Both the position numbers and the translations under genes were made by a program. The notes under the pieces are model-generated. The model saw only the letters and a program-made list of their open reading frames with translations, ran no database searches and had not been told where the DNA came from. Source: Pseudalkalibacillus hwajinpoensis (GTDB taxonomy: Bacteria; Bacillota; Bacilli; Bacillales; Guptibacillaceae). From it: a stretch of 64,000 nucleotides of DNA. Below are positions 8,188 through 15,749 of the stretch, in pieces (the stretch's first letter is position 1; each line of letters begins with the position of its first letter). The stretch spans positions 682,001-746,000 of the forward strand of contig NZ_CP156674.1 of the NCBI RefSeq assembly GCF_039851965.1. The letters are read 5' to 3'.

Positions 8188-8955
8188 TTATGATTTAGAT
8201 TGAAAATTGTATAGGGCACTTGATACAAATTTTTTACTTGTATTTTTATTTCTAACATCCATTGCCAGCCACGGAGGAGAGGAAGAACCTTCTGATTTCA
8301 TGTGATAAACATTAAATTTTAATTCTTTATCCTCTTTAATTATTTCATCTAAAGCGTCATCTTCAGTTTTTGGTTCGCTTATTGTGATCGGTCCATTCTC
8401 GCTTTCAATCTTTTGATCCAAAGCTAATTCTTGAGGATCTGTAGTCTCTTCTTTAAGTTCTGGTTTTTCCGTTGCTTCATCTATTTCTTTCTGTCTCTTT
8501 GGCACGGTTTGTGCAGCACTATTATATGGTTTGAAGTTTTCGTTGAATAATTGAAGAGGTTTATTGATTGTTTTCACATTTAATGAATAAAATTTTGACT
8601 GCTTTACTTGCTGGTGTTCTTCCATTTCTGTATCAGACTCGACAGCTTGAGAAAGTTTTTCTTCTTCAAAAGCTTCATTTGAGGGAGTTTGACTAGTAGA
8701 CAAAGCTTCTTCTGAAGCTTTACTTTCAACCGAATTATCAACCAACCCATTTGGAAGCTCTTTCAACGTCTTTTTTGGTACATCAGGATGAGAAACCTTG
8801 GAGGTTGTATTAACCTCTAACTCCAATTCGTCACTATCAACGATTTTTTCATATTCAGCATAGCTCCATCCCATCGAACCAGGTGGAGAAAATTGAAATT
8901 CTTCTAAATCAAGTTTAGGAATGGATTCGATGTCATGTTGCGAGGTGTGTGCCAC
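8188..8955 (-). CDS. Acidic hydrophilic protein of unknown function in a spore-coat cluster
   Basis: The 255-residue protein has no signal peptide, no membrane segment and no catalytic motif that I can see. It is rich in Glu, Lys and Ser, with likely disordered stretches from about 50 to 190. Two more ordered blocks sit at the ends: PGSMGWSYAEYEKIV near residue 25 and PPWLAMDVRNKNTSKKFVSS near the C-terminus. It starts 3 bp after the CotS-like gene stop and is surely in that operon. A structural coat or morphogenetic role is inference from this placement only. Confidence 0.65.
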   Translation of the reverse strand: MAHTSQHDIESIPKLDLEEFQFSPPGSMGWSYAEYEKIVDSDELELEVNTTSKVSHPDVPKKTLKELPNGLVDNSVESKASEEALSTSQTPSNEAFEEEKLSQAVESDTEMEEHQQVKQSKFYSLNVKTINKPLQLFNENFKPYNSAAQTVPKRQKEIDEATEKPELKEETTDPQELALDQKIESENGPITISEPKTEDDALDEIIKEDKELKFNVYHMKSEGSSSPPWLAMDVRNKNTSKKFVSSALYNFQSKS

Positions 8956-8958
8956 TTA

Positions 8959-10056
8959 TTAGTTACCTCCCTTAATTTCGTTAAATATATCATCAAAGTG
9001 AGTTAGAAAGTCTTCCTTCGAATTCTCGACTGCTACAATATTACGAATATGCATCATATATTTTTCATCCGACCATGATCGCTTCTGACTGAGATAGTAT
9101 TTATGTGCAATTGCGCAGAAAAGATGTGGAAATTTCAAGTCAGACCAGATGACACGATATTCTCCCTCCGTTAACGGATGAACATGATCGTAACTTTTTA
9201 ACATATCAGTAGCCAGTTCATGATCCCAGACAGCTAATTTTTTCATTACTTTATTCAATAGAATTCGAATGTCACGACAGGGCAGATCAGCATTAACAGA
9301 GTGAAGATCCTTCATGAATGCTATCTTGTCTTTTTCAATCATACGCGCCATTGTGAAATCCTGCTGACAAAATAATTTTGATTCGAAAACGGCTTTCGTC
9401 CATTTCTTGAATTCTGGACGATCAAGTTCCGCTAATGACTCTTTTGCTCGAACGAGCATACGATCTGCATTTTCAAGAAACAGGAGAGAAAATGGATCAT
9501 CGACATAATTTGCTGCTAGTTTTTGATAGCCTTCAAGCTCCTGTATTTTCCATCTATAGAGCTTATGCCACTTATCAATTCGACTTCTTTTTCTACTGCC
9601 TTCTGGCTGGATATATCCCTTTGATGCGTGATGAAAATGGCCAATGAATTCCATTGTTTTTTTAACCTGTTCCTTATCATAATAAAGCATCGGCTCCCCA
9701 TCAAAATGTTCATAAAGCACATAGGCATGATCATCACCAGAAAGACACAACCCATTATTTTTCGTAGGAATAAGTTTGGCTATTGGCAAACCATTCTGTT
9801 GAAGGTGCCAGTGAGCACCAGCAATGTAAAGCATCCTTTCAGGTCTTATAAATTCCTGTCTTAATATCATCGAACCTTTGTCTGTCTGTACATGCCACTT
9901 CGTTCTTCCACTTCTACTGAAAAGTAATCGAATATCTTTAACTTCTATTGGATAAAAACTAAGAACTTTTTGCAACTCCTCGAGTTGAGGAACGGGAGCT
10001 GTAAAGCCTTCTTCACGTTCTTCAAGATCTTGATCCAGATTAAATTCTTCTCCCAC
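8959..10056 (-). CDS. CotS-family spore coat protein with degenerate kinase active site
   Basis: The 365-residue protein has the CotS/YtaA aminoglycoside-phosphotransferase-like fold, seen in SMILRQEFIRPERMLYIAGAHWHL, AYVLYEHFDGEPM and DLPCRDIRILL. Catalytic-loop alignment with the paralogue at 11493 shows CQQDF...R in place of CHQDYGTGN: the Asp is kept (D233), but the His and the metal-binding Asn are lost. The later MKDLH keeps one metal-site Asp. Such changes suggest a pseudokinase or scaffold. The gene is 21 bp downstream of a CotSA paralogue, the pairing seen for cotSA-cotS in B. subtilis. Confidence 0.8.
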   Translation of the reverse strand: MGEEFNLDQDLEEREEGFTAPVPQLEELQKVLSFYPIEVKDIRLLFSRSGRTKWHVQTDKGSMILRQEFIRPERMLYIAGAHWHLQQNGLPIAKLIPTKNNGLCLSGDDHAYVLYEHFDGEPMLYYDKEQVKKTMEFIGHFHHASKGYIQPEGSRKRSRIDKWHKLYRWKIQELEGYQKLAANYVDDPFSLLFLENADRMLVRAKESLAELDRPEFKKWTKAVFESKLFCQQDFTMARMIEKDKIAFMKDLHSVNADLPCRDIRILLNKVMKKLAVWDHELATDMLKSYDHVHPLTEGEYRVIWSDLKFPHLFCAIAHKYYLSQKRSWSDEKYMMHIRNIVAVENSKEDFLTHFDDIFNEIKGGN

Positions 10057-10077
10057 GTGATTTCTCCCTCACTTTCT

Positions 10078-11223
10078 TTAACGTTTCGCAGCAGTCTCGT
10101 AGACTGTCCTTAAATTACCTGCTACTCGGTCCCATCCAAACTGACCTTCTACCTGCCTCCGACCATTTTTACCTAACCGTTCACGATTCCCTTCATTCGA
10201 AAATAAGGAATTAATAATTTGTGCATAGGCTTCAGGTTGATCAAACTGATGAATAATGTGACCATTCCTGCCTTCATCAATCACTTCCGGATTCCCACCT
10301 CTATCACTTGTGAGTACTGGAAGACCTGCCGCCATCGCTTCATAATGAACCCTGGCAAGGGGCTCCTGCCACTGTGAACAACATACGAAGACATCTGCCA
10401 TAGAATATAACTTTGGAATATCTTTAGGTTCTACGAATTTAATGAAAGTAAGGTTATCCGGGTACATAGCCCCCAGTGTATATAGATGCTTTACATAATT
10501 ATTAACATTATTTTCTCCAAACCATTTTGAACCTATAAAGACCATATGAGCATCAGGATGTTGCTCGATAATTTGTGGTAAAGAATGCAAAAGGATATGC
10601 GGTCCTTTCACCTTACTAAGTCTGCCTACAAAAAGTACGATTTTTTTATCGATCAAATTGAGCTGAGATCGAACTGATTGTCGTATATTTTTCCCTTCCG
10701 TAGTCCATCTTGGGTGATAAGTACTTAAGTCTACTCCTGAATAAACCGTTTGTACCATACCTTTAGCTGAAGAAAAACGATTGGTTATTGTCATACCAAT
10801 ATAATCGCTCACCGTTACGACTTTCGAAACGAGTGATAAACACTTCACTCCATCTTCTTCAGTCATCTTCCCCTCAGCGAACATTTCATTATGAACGCTT
10901 AAGATAAATTTACTCTTCGGTGATGCCTCTTTCAGTTGTTCAATCCACAATGGGCGATTGCATACATGAATGACGTCAAAGCTTTTGGTTTTAATTAAAG
11001 CTTTCACATCTGCCACATAGTTCTCTTGATTGATTCGTACAAATTGAACCCCATCAATCGTTTCTGATTGTTTTAGATCTCTGTCCTCAATTGAGATAAC
11101 GGTTACGTGATGGTGTTTAGCTAATCGTTTAGAAACGGCTTCAAGATAGATCTGAATTGCACCACCTCGTATTGCTGGTACAGGCAATTTTTCTGTTGCA
11201 ATTAACGCGATATTCATTTTCAC
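10078..11223 (-). CDS. cotSA: CotSA-like GT4 glycosyltransferase
   Basis: The 381-residue protein is a clear paralogue of the enzyme at 6588-7910. They share IALIATEKLPVPAIRGGAIQ against LALVCTEKLPSPAIKGGAIQ, VVYSGVDL/TVYSGVDL, and the donor motif CSQWQEPLARVHYEAMAAG with the EX7E pair. It ends cleanly near residue 381 without the acidic tail. AAAGGAGGGTG precedes the start. CotSA is a spore-coat glycosyltransferase made in the mother cell. The first gene of a three- or four-gene minus-strand unit with the CotS-like protein and the acidic proteins. Confidence 0.85.
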   Translation of the reverse strand: MKMNIALIATEKLPVPAIRGGAIQIYLEAVSKRLAKHHHVTVISIEDRDLKQSETIDGVQFVRINQENYVADVKALIKTKSFDVIHVCNRPLWIEQLKEASPKSKFILSVHNEMFAEGKMTEEDGVKCLSLVSKVVTVSDYIGMTITNRFSSAKGMVQTVYSGVDLSTYHPRWTTEGKNIRQSVRSQLNLIDKKIVLFVGRLSKVKGPHILLHSLPQIIEQHPDAHMVFIGSKWFGENNVNNYVKHLYTLGAMYPDNLTFIKFVEPKDIPKLYSMADVFVCCSQWQEPLARVHYEAMAAGLPVLTSDRGGNPEVIDEGRNGHIIHQFDQPEAYAQIINSLFSNEGNRERLGKNGRRQVEGQFGWDRVAGNLRTVYETAAKR

Positions 11224-11501
11224 CCTCCTTTAAATCCTAAGAAGAATCTTTCTTCTCATCATCTATAAGTAAGTTTTTCATCCAACTAGACATACAAAAA
11301 GTAAAACAGTAGGAAACGTTCTATTAGCATGATACGGAGGGAAATTCCGGGTTGTGCGAAATCCCAATCCCTTTTCCTAAAAAGGGCTTATTCCACAGCC
11401 TACATGCACCTAATTTCTGTTAAGAATGTTCAAGTAGTGTGTCATCCCTATACAAATATCCATATCGTAATATGAAAAGACTTAATTGGTAGGTGAAGGG
11501 T

Positions 11502-12692
11502 TTGAAAAATTGGCAGAAGAATAAAAAAGCTTCACTGAATGATATTCCAAGAAACAATCAAGTCATATTCCGATCAAGCGACGCAACTTCTAATCATAAA
11601 TTTGAAAATAAAGAGAAATTGATTAATCATTTAGCCATAGGAGATTTAATCAATGAGGAAGATGAAGGAAATAAAGGGGACGTCCTCACACCCGAAATGC
11701 AAGAAAAACTAATTAAATTAGCAGAACTTTTGCTTGTAAATTGGAATGTAAATGTACAGAGCGTTGAAGTGATCCAGGGAGGACAAATGGCGCTTGTATG
11801 GAAATTCATGACCGATGAGGGACCAAAGTGTTTAAAGCGGATCCATCGTCCGGAAAAGAAAGCCTTGTTTTCCATCCATGCACAGGATTACCTAGCAAAA
11901 AAAGGAATGCGTGTACCAGGGATTATTCCTAATAAAGATGGAAGTCTGTATACGAAACATGGTCCATTTCTTTTTGTCGTCTATGAATGGATTGAAGGCA
12001 GACCATTCAATTTAACCGTCCCTGAAGATCTCCATTGGATCATGAAAGGTCTTGCGGATTACCATACTGAATCAATCGGCTACACACCCCCACCTGCAGC
12101 GCCGGTTTTCACAAAGCTTGGTAAATGGCCAAAGCACTATATTAAACGTTGTCAGCAAATGGAGACATGGAAACTAATTGCTCAGAAATCACCAGATGAT
12201 CCATTTTGCCACCTTTATTTAAAGGAAATCGATCCATTTATTGCTTCTGGTAGAGAAACCCTTAAGAAACTCCAGGAGTCTCATTACCCTGAGTGGGTTA
12301 GGCAATGCAAGAAACAACCTAATCTTTGCCACCAGGATTACGGTACAGGTAACACCCTCCTATCTGAGAACCAGATTTGGATCATCGATCTTGACACAAC
12401 AACCTTTGACCTGCCGATTCGAGATTTACGAAAAGTTATCATTCCGCTAATGGGAGACTCCGGGACATGGAACCAGGCCCTATTTGATCATATGCTAGCT
12501 TCCTATGAAGAGGGAGCCCCACTGACTCCTGAACAAAAGCAAGTGATGTATATCGATATGCTTTTTCCATATGAGTTATACGAAACAGCAAGTGAACGGT
12601 TTGGAAGAAAAAATGAGATCATGCCTGAAGAATTAATGGCTGCATTTGAATATGAAAACCGAAAAACAGAACAGCTATCTCAATTTCTATAA
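11502..12692 (+). CDS. cotS: CotS-family spore coat protein with intact kinase-like motifs
   Basis: I prefer the TTG at 11502 because AGGTGA lies 5 bp upstream; the frame also allows a GTG at 11493. Numbering from the GTG, residues 95-130 form the nucleotide loop and Lys region, CHQDYGTGN at 279-287 is the catalytic loop with Asp282 and Asn287, and IIDLD at 297-301 supplies the second metal site. All aminoglycoside-phosphotransferase residues are therefore present, unlike its paralogue at 8959. A hydrophilic N-terminal extension of about 70 residues precedes the fold. CotS proteins are coat components; a phosphotransferase activity is not established here. Confidence 0.8.
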   Translation: MKNWQKNKKASLNDIPRNNQVIFRSSDATSNHKFENKEKLINHLAIGDLINEEDEGNKGDVLTPEMQEKLIKLAELLLVNWNVNVQSVEVIQGGQMALVWKFMTDEGPKCLKRIHRPEKKALFSIHAQDYLAKKGMRVPGIIPNKDGSLYTKHGPFLFVVYEWIEGRPFNLTVPEDLHWIMKGLADYHTESIGYTPPPAAPVFTKLGKWPKHYIKRCQQMETWKLIAQKSPDDPFCHLYLKEIDPFIASGRETLKKLQESHYPEWVRQCKKQPNLCHQDYGTGNTLLSENQIWIIDLDTTTFDLPIRDLRKVIIPLMGDSGTWNQALFDHMLASYEEGAPLTPEQKQVMYIDMLFPYELYETASERFGRKNEIMPEELMAAFEYENRKTEQLSQFL

Positions 12693-12699
12693 ATAGAAA

Positions 12700-12737
12700 A
12701 ACCACGGCTCATTAGCCGTGGTTCATTAGCCGTGGTT
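12700..12737 (+). terminator. Hairpin with a duplicated right arm
   Basis: AACCACGGCT (12700-12709) pairs with AGCCGTGGTT at 12714-12723. The 14-base unit CATTAGCCGTGGTT is then repeated at 12724-12737, so the left arm can pair with either copy. It sits between convergent cotS and fabI and probably ends both transcripts. The second copy looks like a recent tandem duplication. Confidence 0.65.
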
Positions 12738-12744
12738 CATTTCG

Positions 12745-13527
12745 TTATGTTGCGATGATGTTATAACCGCTATCTACGTGAATCATCTCACCAGTAATCC
12801 CACCAGCTAGATCGCTCATCAAGAATAGCGCTGTATTACCAACGTCTTCCTTTGTAACAGTGCGACGCATTGGAGATTTCTCTTCAATTTCTTTAATCAC
12901 TGAATTAAAATCGCCAATCCCTTTCGCTGCAAGCGTTCTGATTGGGCCTGCAGAAATCGCATTAACGCGGATCCCGTCTTTACCAAGATCGTTCGCAAGG
13001 TATTTGACACTTGCATCAAGTGAAGCTTTTGCTACACCCATGACGTTGTAATTATTCACGACTCGCTCGCCACCGAGATATGTCATCGTTAGAATGCTGC
13101 CACCTTCTGTCATAAGTGGACGTGCTGCTTTCGATACTGCAGTTAGGGAATACGAGCTAATGTTATGCGCAAGCAAGAAACCTTCACGAGTTGTTTCAAG
13201 GTATTCCCCTTTCAACTCTTCTGTTTTCGCGAATGCGATACAGTGCGCAAGTCCGTGGATCACGCCAACTTCTTCTTTAATTTGAGAAAATGTTGCATCG
13301 ATTTCCTCATCATTCGTAATGTCACACGGTAGAATAATTGAATCATCACGCTCTAGCGTTCCAGCAAGGTCCCGAACGTTCTTTTCAAGACGCTCACCTG
13401 CGTAAGTAAAGATTAATCGAGCACCGGCACTACTAAGCGCCTGTGCAATCCCCCATGCAATGCTGCGCTTATTCGCAACACCCATGACAACATATGTACG
13501 GTTTTCAAGAGACAGGTTCATATCCAT
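12745..13527 (-). CDS. fabI: Enoyl-[acyl-carrier-protein] reductase (NADH), FabI
   Basis: FabI reduces trans-2-enoyl-ACP in the last step of each fatty-acid elongation cycle. The 260-residue length is standard. MGVANKRSIAWGIAQAL is the NADH-binding loop of this atypical SDR. YNVMGVAKASLDASVKYLA holds the catalytic Tyr-x6-Lys, and ISAGPIRTLAAKGI is the substrate-binding loop targeted by triclosan. GGAGGAG lies before the ATG. A FapR-like palindrome overlaps the probable promoter, so it is expected to follow malonyl-CoA levels. Confidence 0.95.
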   Translation of the reverse strand: MDMNLSLENRTYVVMGVANKRSIAWGIAQALSSAGARLIFTYAGERLEKNVRDLAGTLERDDSIILPCDITNDEEIDATFSQIKEEVGVIHGLAHCIAFAKTEELKGEYLETTREGFLLAHNISSYSLTAVSKAARPLMTEGGSILTMTYLGGERVVNNYNVMGVAKASLDASVKYLANDLGKDGIRVNAISAGPIRTLAAKGIGDFNSVIKEIEEKSPMRRTVTKEDVGNTALFLMSDLAGGITGEMIHVDSGYNIIAT

Positions 13528-13553
13528 GCTCCTCCTCGAATTTATTATTAGTT

Positions 13554-13575
13554 ATTAGCACCACGTACTAATTAT
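13554..13575 (-). promoter_or_regulatory. FapR-like operator overlapping the fabI promoter
   Basis: On the minus strand ATTAGTACGTGGTGCTAAT (complement of 13554-13572) matches the known FapR consensus ATTAGTACCTGATACTAAT at 16 of 19 positions. A TATAAT -10 element overlaps its left end (complement of 13571-13576). The site is 27 bp before the fabI start. FapR is a malonyl-CoA-responsive repressor in Bacilli. Confidence 0.75.
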
Positions 13576-13611
13576 AACACGTTTTTCAGAACCTGTATCA
13601 TCTGGATTTCC

Positions 13612-13764
13612 TCAGCCTTTGCTTGTTTGAATATTGCGCTTCTCATACCCGCATGCAGGGCACTCAAAAATGATGTTTTGATTTGACTGAGCTGTGATCG
13701 TCTCTTCCATATCAAATTGTCGATGACATGCAGGGCAAATGACTTTTGGTTCCTCAATATTCAC
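13612..13764 (-). CDS. Small zinc-ribbon protein with two CPAC motifs
   Basis: A GTG at 13764 after GGGAG opens a 50-residue frame with VICPACHRQFD near the start and IFECPACGYEKRN 25 residues later. The two CPAC pairs form an obvious four-cysteine zinc ribbon. Nothing else is recognisable, and no partner is indicated. It lies 85 bp upstream of the fabI start on the same strand, and the FapR-like site falls between the two genes. A longer overlapping frame at 13572-13757 lacks the cysteines and is not real. Confidence 0.7.
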   Translation of the reverse strand: MNIEEPKVICPACHRQFDMEETITAQSNQNIIFECPACGYEKRNIQTSKG

Positions 13765-13831
13765 ACCAACACTCCCTCTCTTTGCTTATGGTATGAAGTA
13801 TCACCCTGATTCCTGGATTTATGTATTAGAA

Positions 13832-13868
13832 AAACCTCCCCTTCTCTAAATTGAGAAAGGGAGGTTTG
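13832..13868 (-). terminator. Rho-independent terminator after the antiporter gene
   Basis: On the minus strand AACCTCCCTTTCTC pairs with GAGAAGGGGAGGTT around a short A/T loop (one bulge), followed by TTTT. It lies directly after the stop of the cation antiporter gene. Confidence 0.8.
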
Positions 13869-13869
13869 T

Positions 13870-15717
13870 TTAATAGCTCAATAGCGAGCGAACTTCATCC
13901 ACACTTGTGCTACTACCGGTCACAATCAGTCTATCGCCGATACGAAGCTCTGTATCCCCGTGTGGCACAATGGAATCTTTACCGCGGAATATTCGAACGA
14001 TAATGGTATCCCCGAGATAAGGGAAGCTTCGCAGCGGCACACCATTGTATTCCACGTTATTCATATTAATTTGATACAGCGCATTTTCTTCTCTTGTAAA
14101 GATATTCACAACGCCTGGAGATTCAATAAGCGCTTTAAGCAATGCCTTTGTTGAGAAGAAAACAGAAAAAACATCGATATTGAGATCACGAAGCTGATCT
14201 GCGACTTCAGTCAGTTCAATTCGTGCGATGACCCGTTCTGTACCATACTCTTTTGCAAATACAGCAATATCCGAATTTGTTTCGTCATCACCGGATGAGA
14301 TCAATAGAATATCAGCATCAAAAACTTCACTTTTTTTCAAAGTGTCAATACTGTAATCCGAAAGCTCGATAACGCTGAATCGGCTATTTTGCTTTTCAGA
14401 ATCGACCTTTTCCTGTTTCGTATGGTAAATCGATGTGACATAGTTATCAGGATTTAATTCAAGCGAAATTGGTAGCGTAATCTGATTTGCTCCTATAATG
14501 GCAAGCTTCTTTGCGTGTGAACGCTCCTCCGGCTTCGGCATAACCTTCTTAAAGAGGATTGGTGCAATAATACAGCTAATAACAGCAACAAGTATTAAAG
14601 CAGATGAAAGCTGGTCATCAATAATGTCAATCCGCTCACCAATTTCAGCTGCAGCGATCACAAGAGATAACGTCGATGTTAATAGGAAGCCTGATCCAAA
14701 AACAGTCTTCATATCGTACCATTTTTTTAGTACAAGAACTGGTACAATTTTTGATACGAATAAGGCAACAAGTAGTAGTGGAATGAGTACAAGGACTTTC
14801 GGGTCCTGGAAAAGCGACCAGATATCAAGCTCAACACCAACCATTACAAAGAAAATCGGAATTAGAAAACCATATCCAAACGAATCAAGCTTTTGCACGA
14901 GTTCTGTATTTGGGGATAGTAACGAGACTAGCGCTCCTGCAAGGAAGGCTCCAAGAATGTTTTCAGCACCCACAGTCTCTGATATCCCTACTAGAACAAT
15001 GATTAATGTAAAAACAGCTCTTGTGCCAATCTGAATCGTTCCTTTAGACATCGTTTCAATAAAGGAAAGGTGTCTGAAATAAGCTCCTAGAAAATACAGG
15101 AGAATCCCAGCTCCAAATAGAATCAGCAGCAGCCACATGTTTCCTTCTCCGCCAGAATTCAAAGAAACGAAAATGGCGAGAAGAATCATTGTCGCAAGGT
15201 CAGCAATCACTGCGATTAGCAGAATCGTTTGACCGATACTCGATTTCATCACGTTTGCGTCTTTTAACGTTGGAACAACAACTCCAAGAGAAATGGTTGA
15301 AATGATCAATGTCATGAAAAAGGCGTTGTCTGTATAACCAAGCACGACAAATAGTAGGGAAAGTGCGTAAGATACAAGAAACACAGCTAAAAATACGATA
15401 AACGAGATAAGAACACGATTCGGTTCAATCTTACCGCTTGGAAGCTTCACCTTTTTCTTTTTATTTGCAAATACCGAGAAATCGATTTCAAGCCCACTAA
15501 GGAACATTAAAAAGATAAACCCGAGGGTGGAAAGCGTCTCAAGCCACGTATCGGAATCAACCAGGTTGAAACCACTCTGCCCAATAAAAATTCCGGCGAT
15601 GATTTCTGCAACAACAACCGGAAGAAAGTTTAACTTAAAGCGGTGTAATATAAATGGAATTAGAAATGCGATAACAACTACAATGACTAGTGATGATACG
15701 GATGCACCATGTTCCAT
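13870..15717 (-). CDS. yjbQ: CPA2 monovalent cation/proton antiporter with TrkA domains (YjbQ)
   Basis: The 615-residue protein has about twelve hydrophobic helices up to residue ~390, then a TrkA-N domain (KLAIIGANQITLPIS) and a TrkA-C domain at the C-terminus (VPLRSFPYLGDTIIVRIFRG...LRIGDRLIVTGS). This is the KefB/YjbQ layout, exchanging K+ or Na+ for protons across the membrane with cytosolic ligand control. Length matches B. subtilis YjbQ. The N-terminal half keeps the GIFIGQSGF and FLMFLSGLEID motifs of the family. It lies 32 bp downstream of mgtE on the same strand, so both transporters may be cotranscribed. Confidence 0.88.
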   Translation of the reverse strand: MEHGASVSSLVIVVVIAFLIPFILHRFKLNFLPVVVAEIIAGIFIGQSGFNLVDSDTWLETLSTLGFIFLMFLSGLEIDFSVFANKKKKVKLPSGKIEPNRVLISFIVFLAVFLVSYALSLLFVVLGYTDNAFFMTLIISTISLGVVVPTLKDANVMKSSIGQTILLIAVIADLATMILLAIFVSLNSGGEGNMWLLLILFGAGILLYFLGAYFRHLSFIETMSKGTIQIGTRAVFTLIIVLVGISETVGAENILGAFLAGALVSLLSPNTELVQKLDSFGYGFLIPIFFVMVGVELDIWSLFQDPKVLVLIPLLLVALFVSKIVPVLVLKKWYDMKTVFGSGFLLTSTLSLVIAAAEIGERIDIIDDQLSSALILVAVISCIIAPILFKKVMPKPEERSHAKKLAIIGANQITLPISLELNPDNYVTSIYHTKQEKVDSEKQNSRFSVIELSDYSIDTLKKSEVFDADILLISSGDDETNSDIAVFAKEYGTERVIARIELTEVADQLRDLNIDVFSVFFSTKALLKALIESPGVVNIFTREENALYQINMNNVEYNGVPLRSFPYLGDTIIVRIFRGKDSIVPHGDTELRIGDRLIVTGSSTSVDEVRSLLSY

Positions 15718-15749
15718 GTCTTTCCTCCTTCAAACGACAGCATTATTCT

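Noticed and set aside
13572..13757. 61-residue minus-strand frame near fabI
   Set aside because: It overlaps the zinc-ribbon gene in another frame, and lacks its cysteines and a usable ribosome site.
14498..15034. 178-residue plus-strand frame inside the antiporter gene
   Set aside because: It is antisense to a complete conserved membrane protein and has no start signal.
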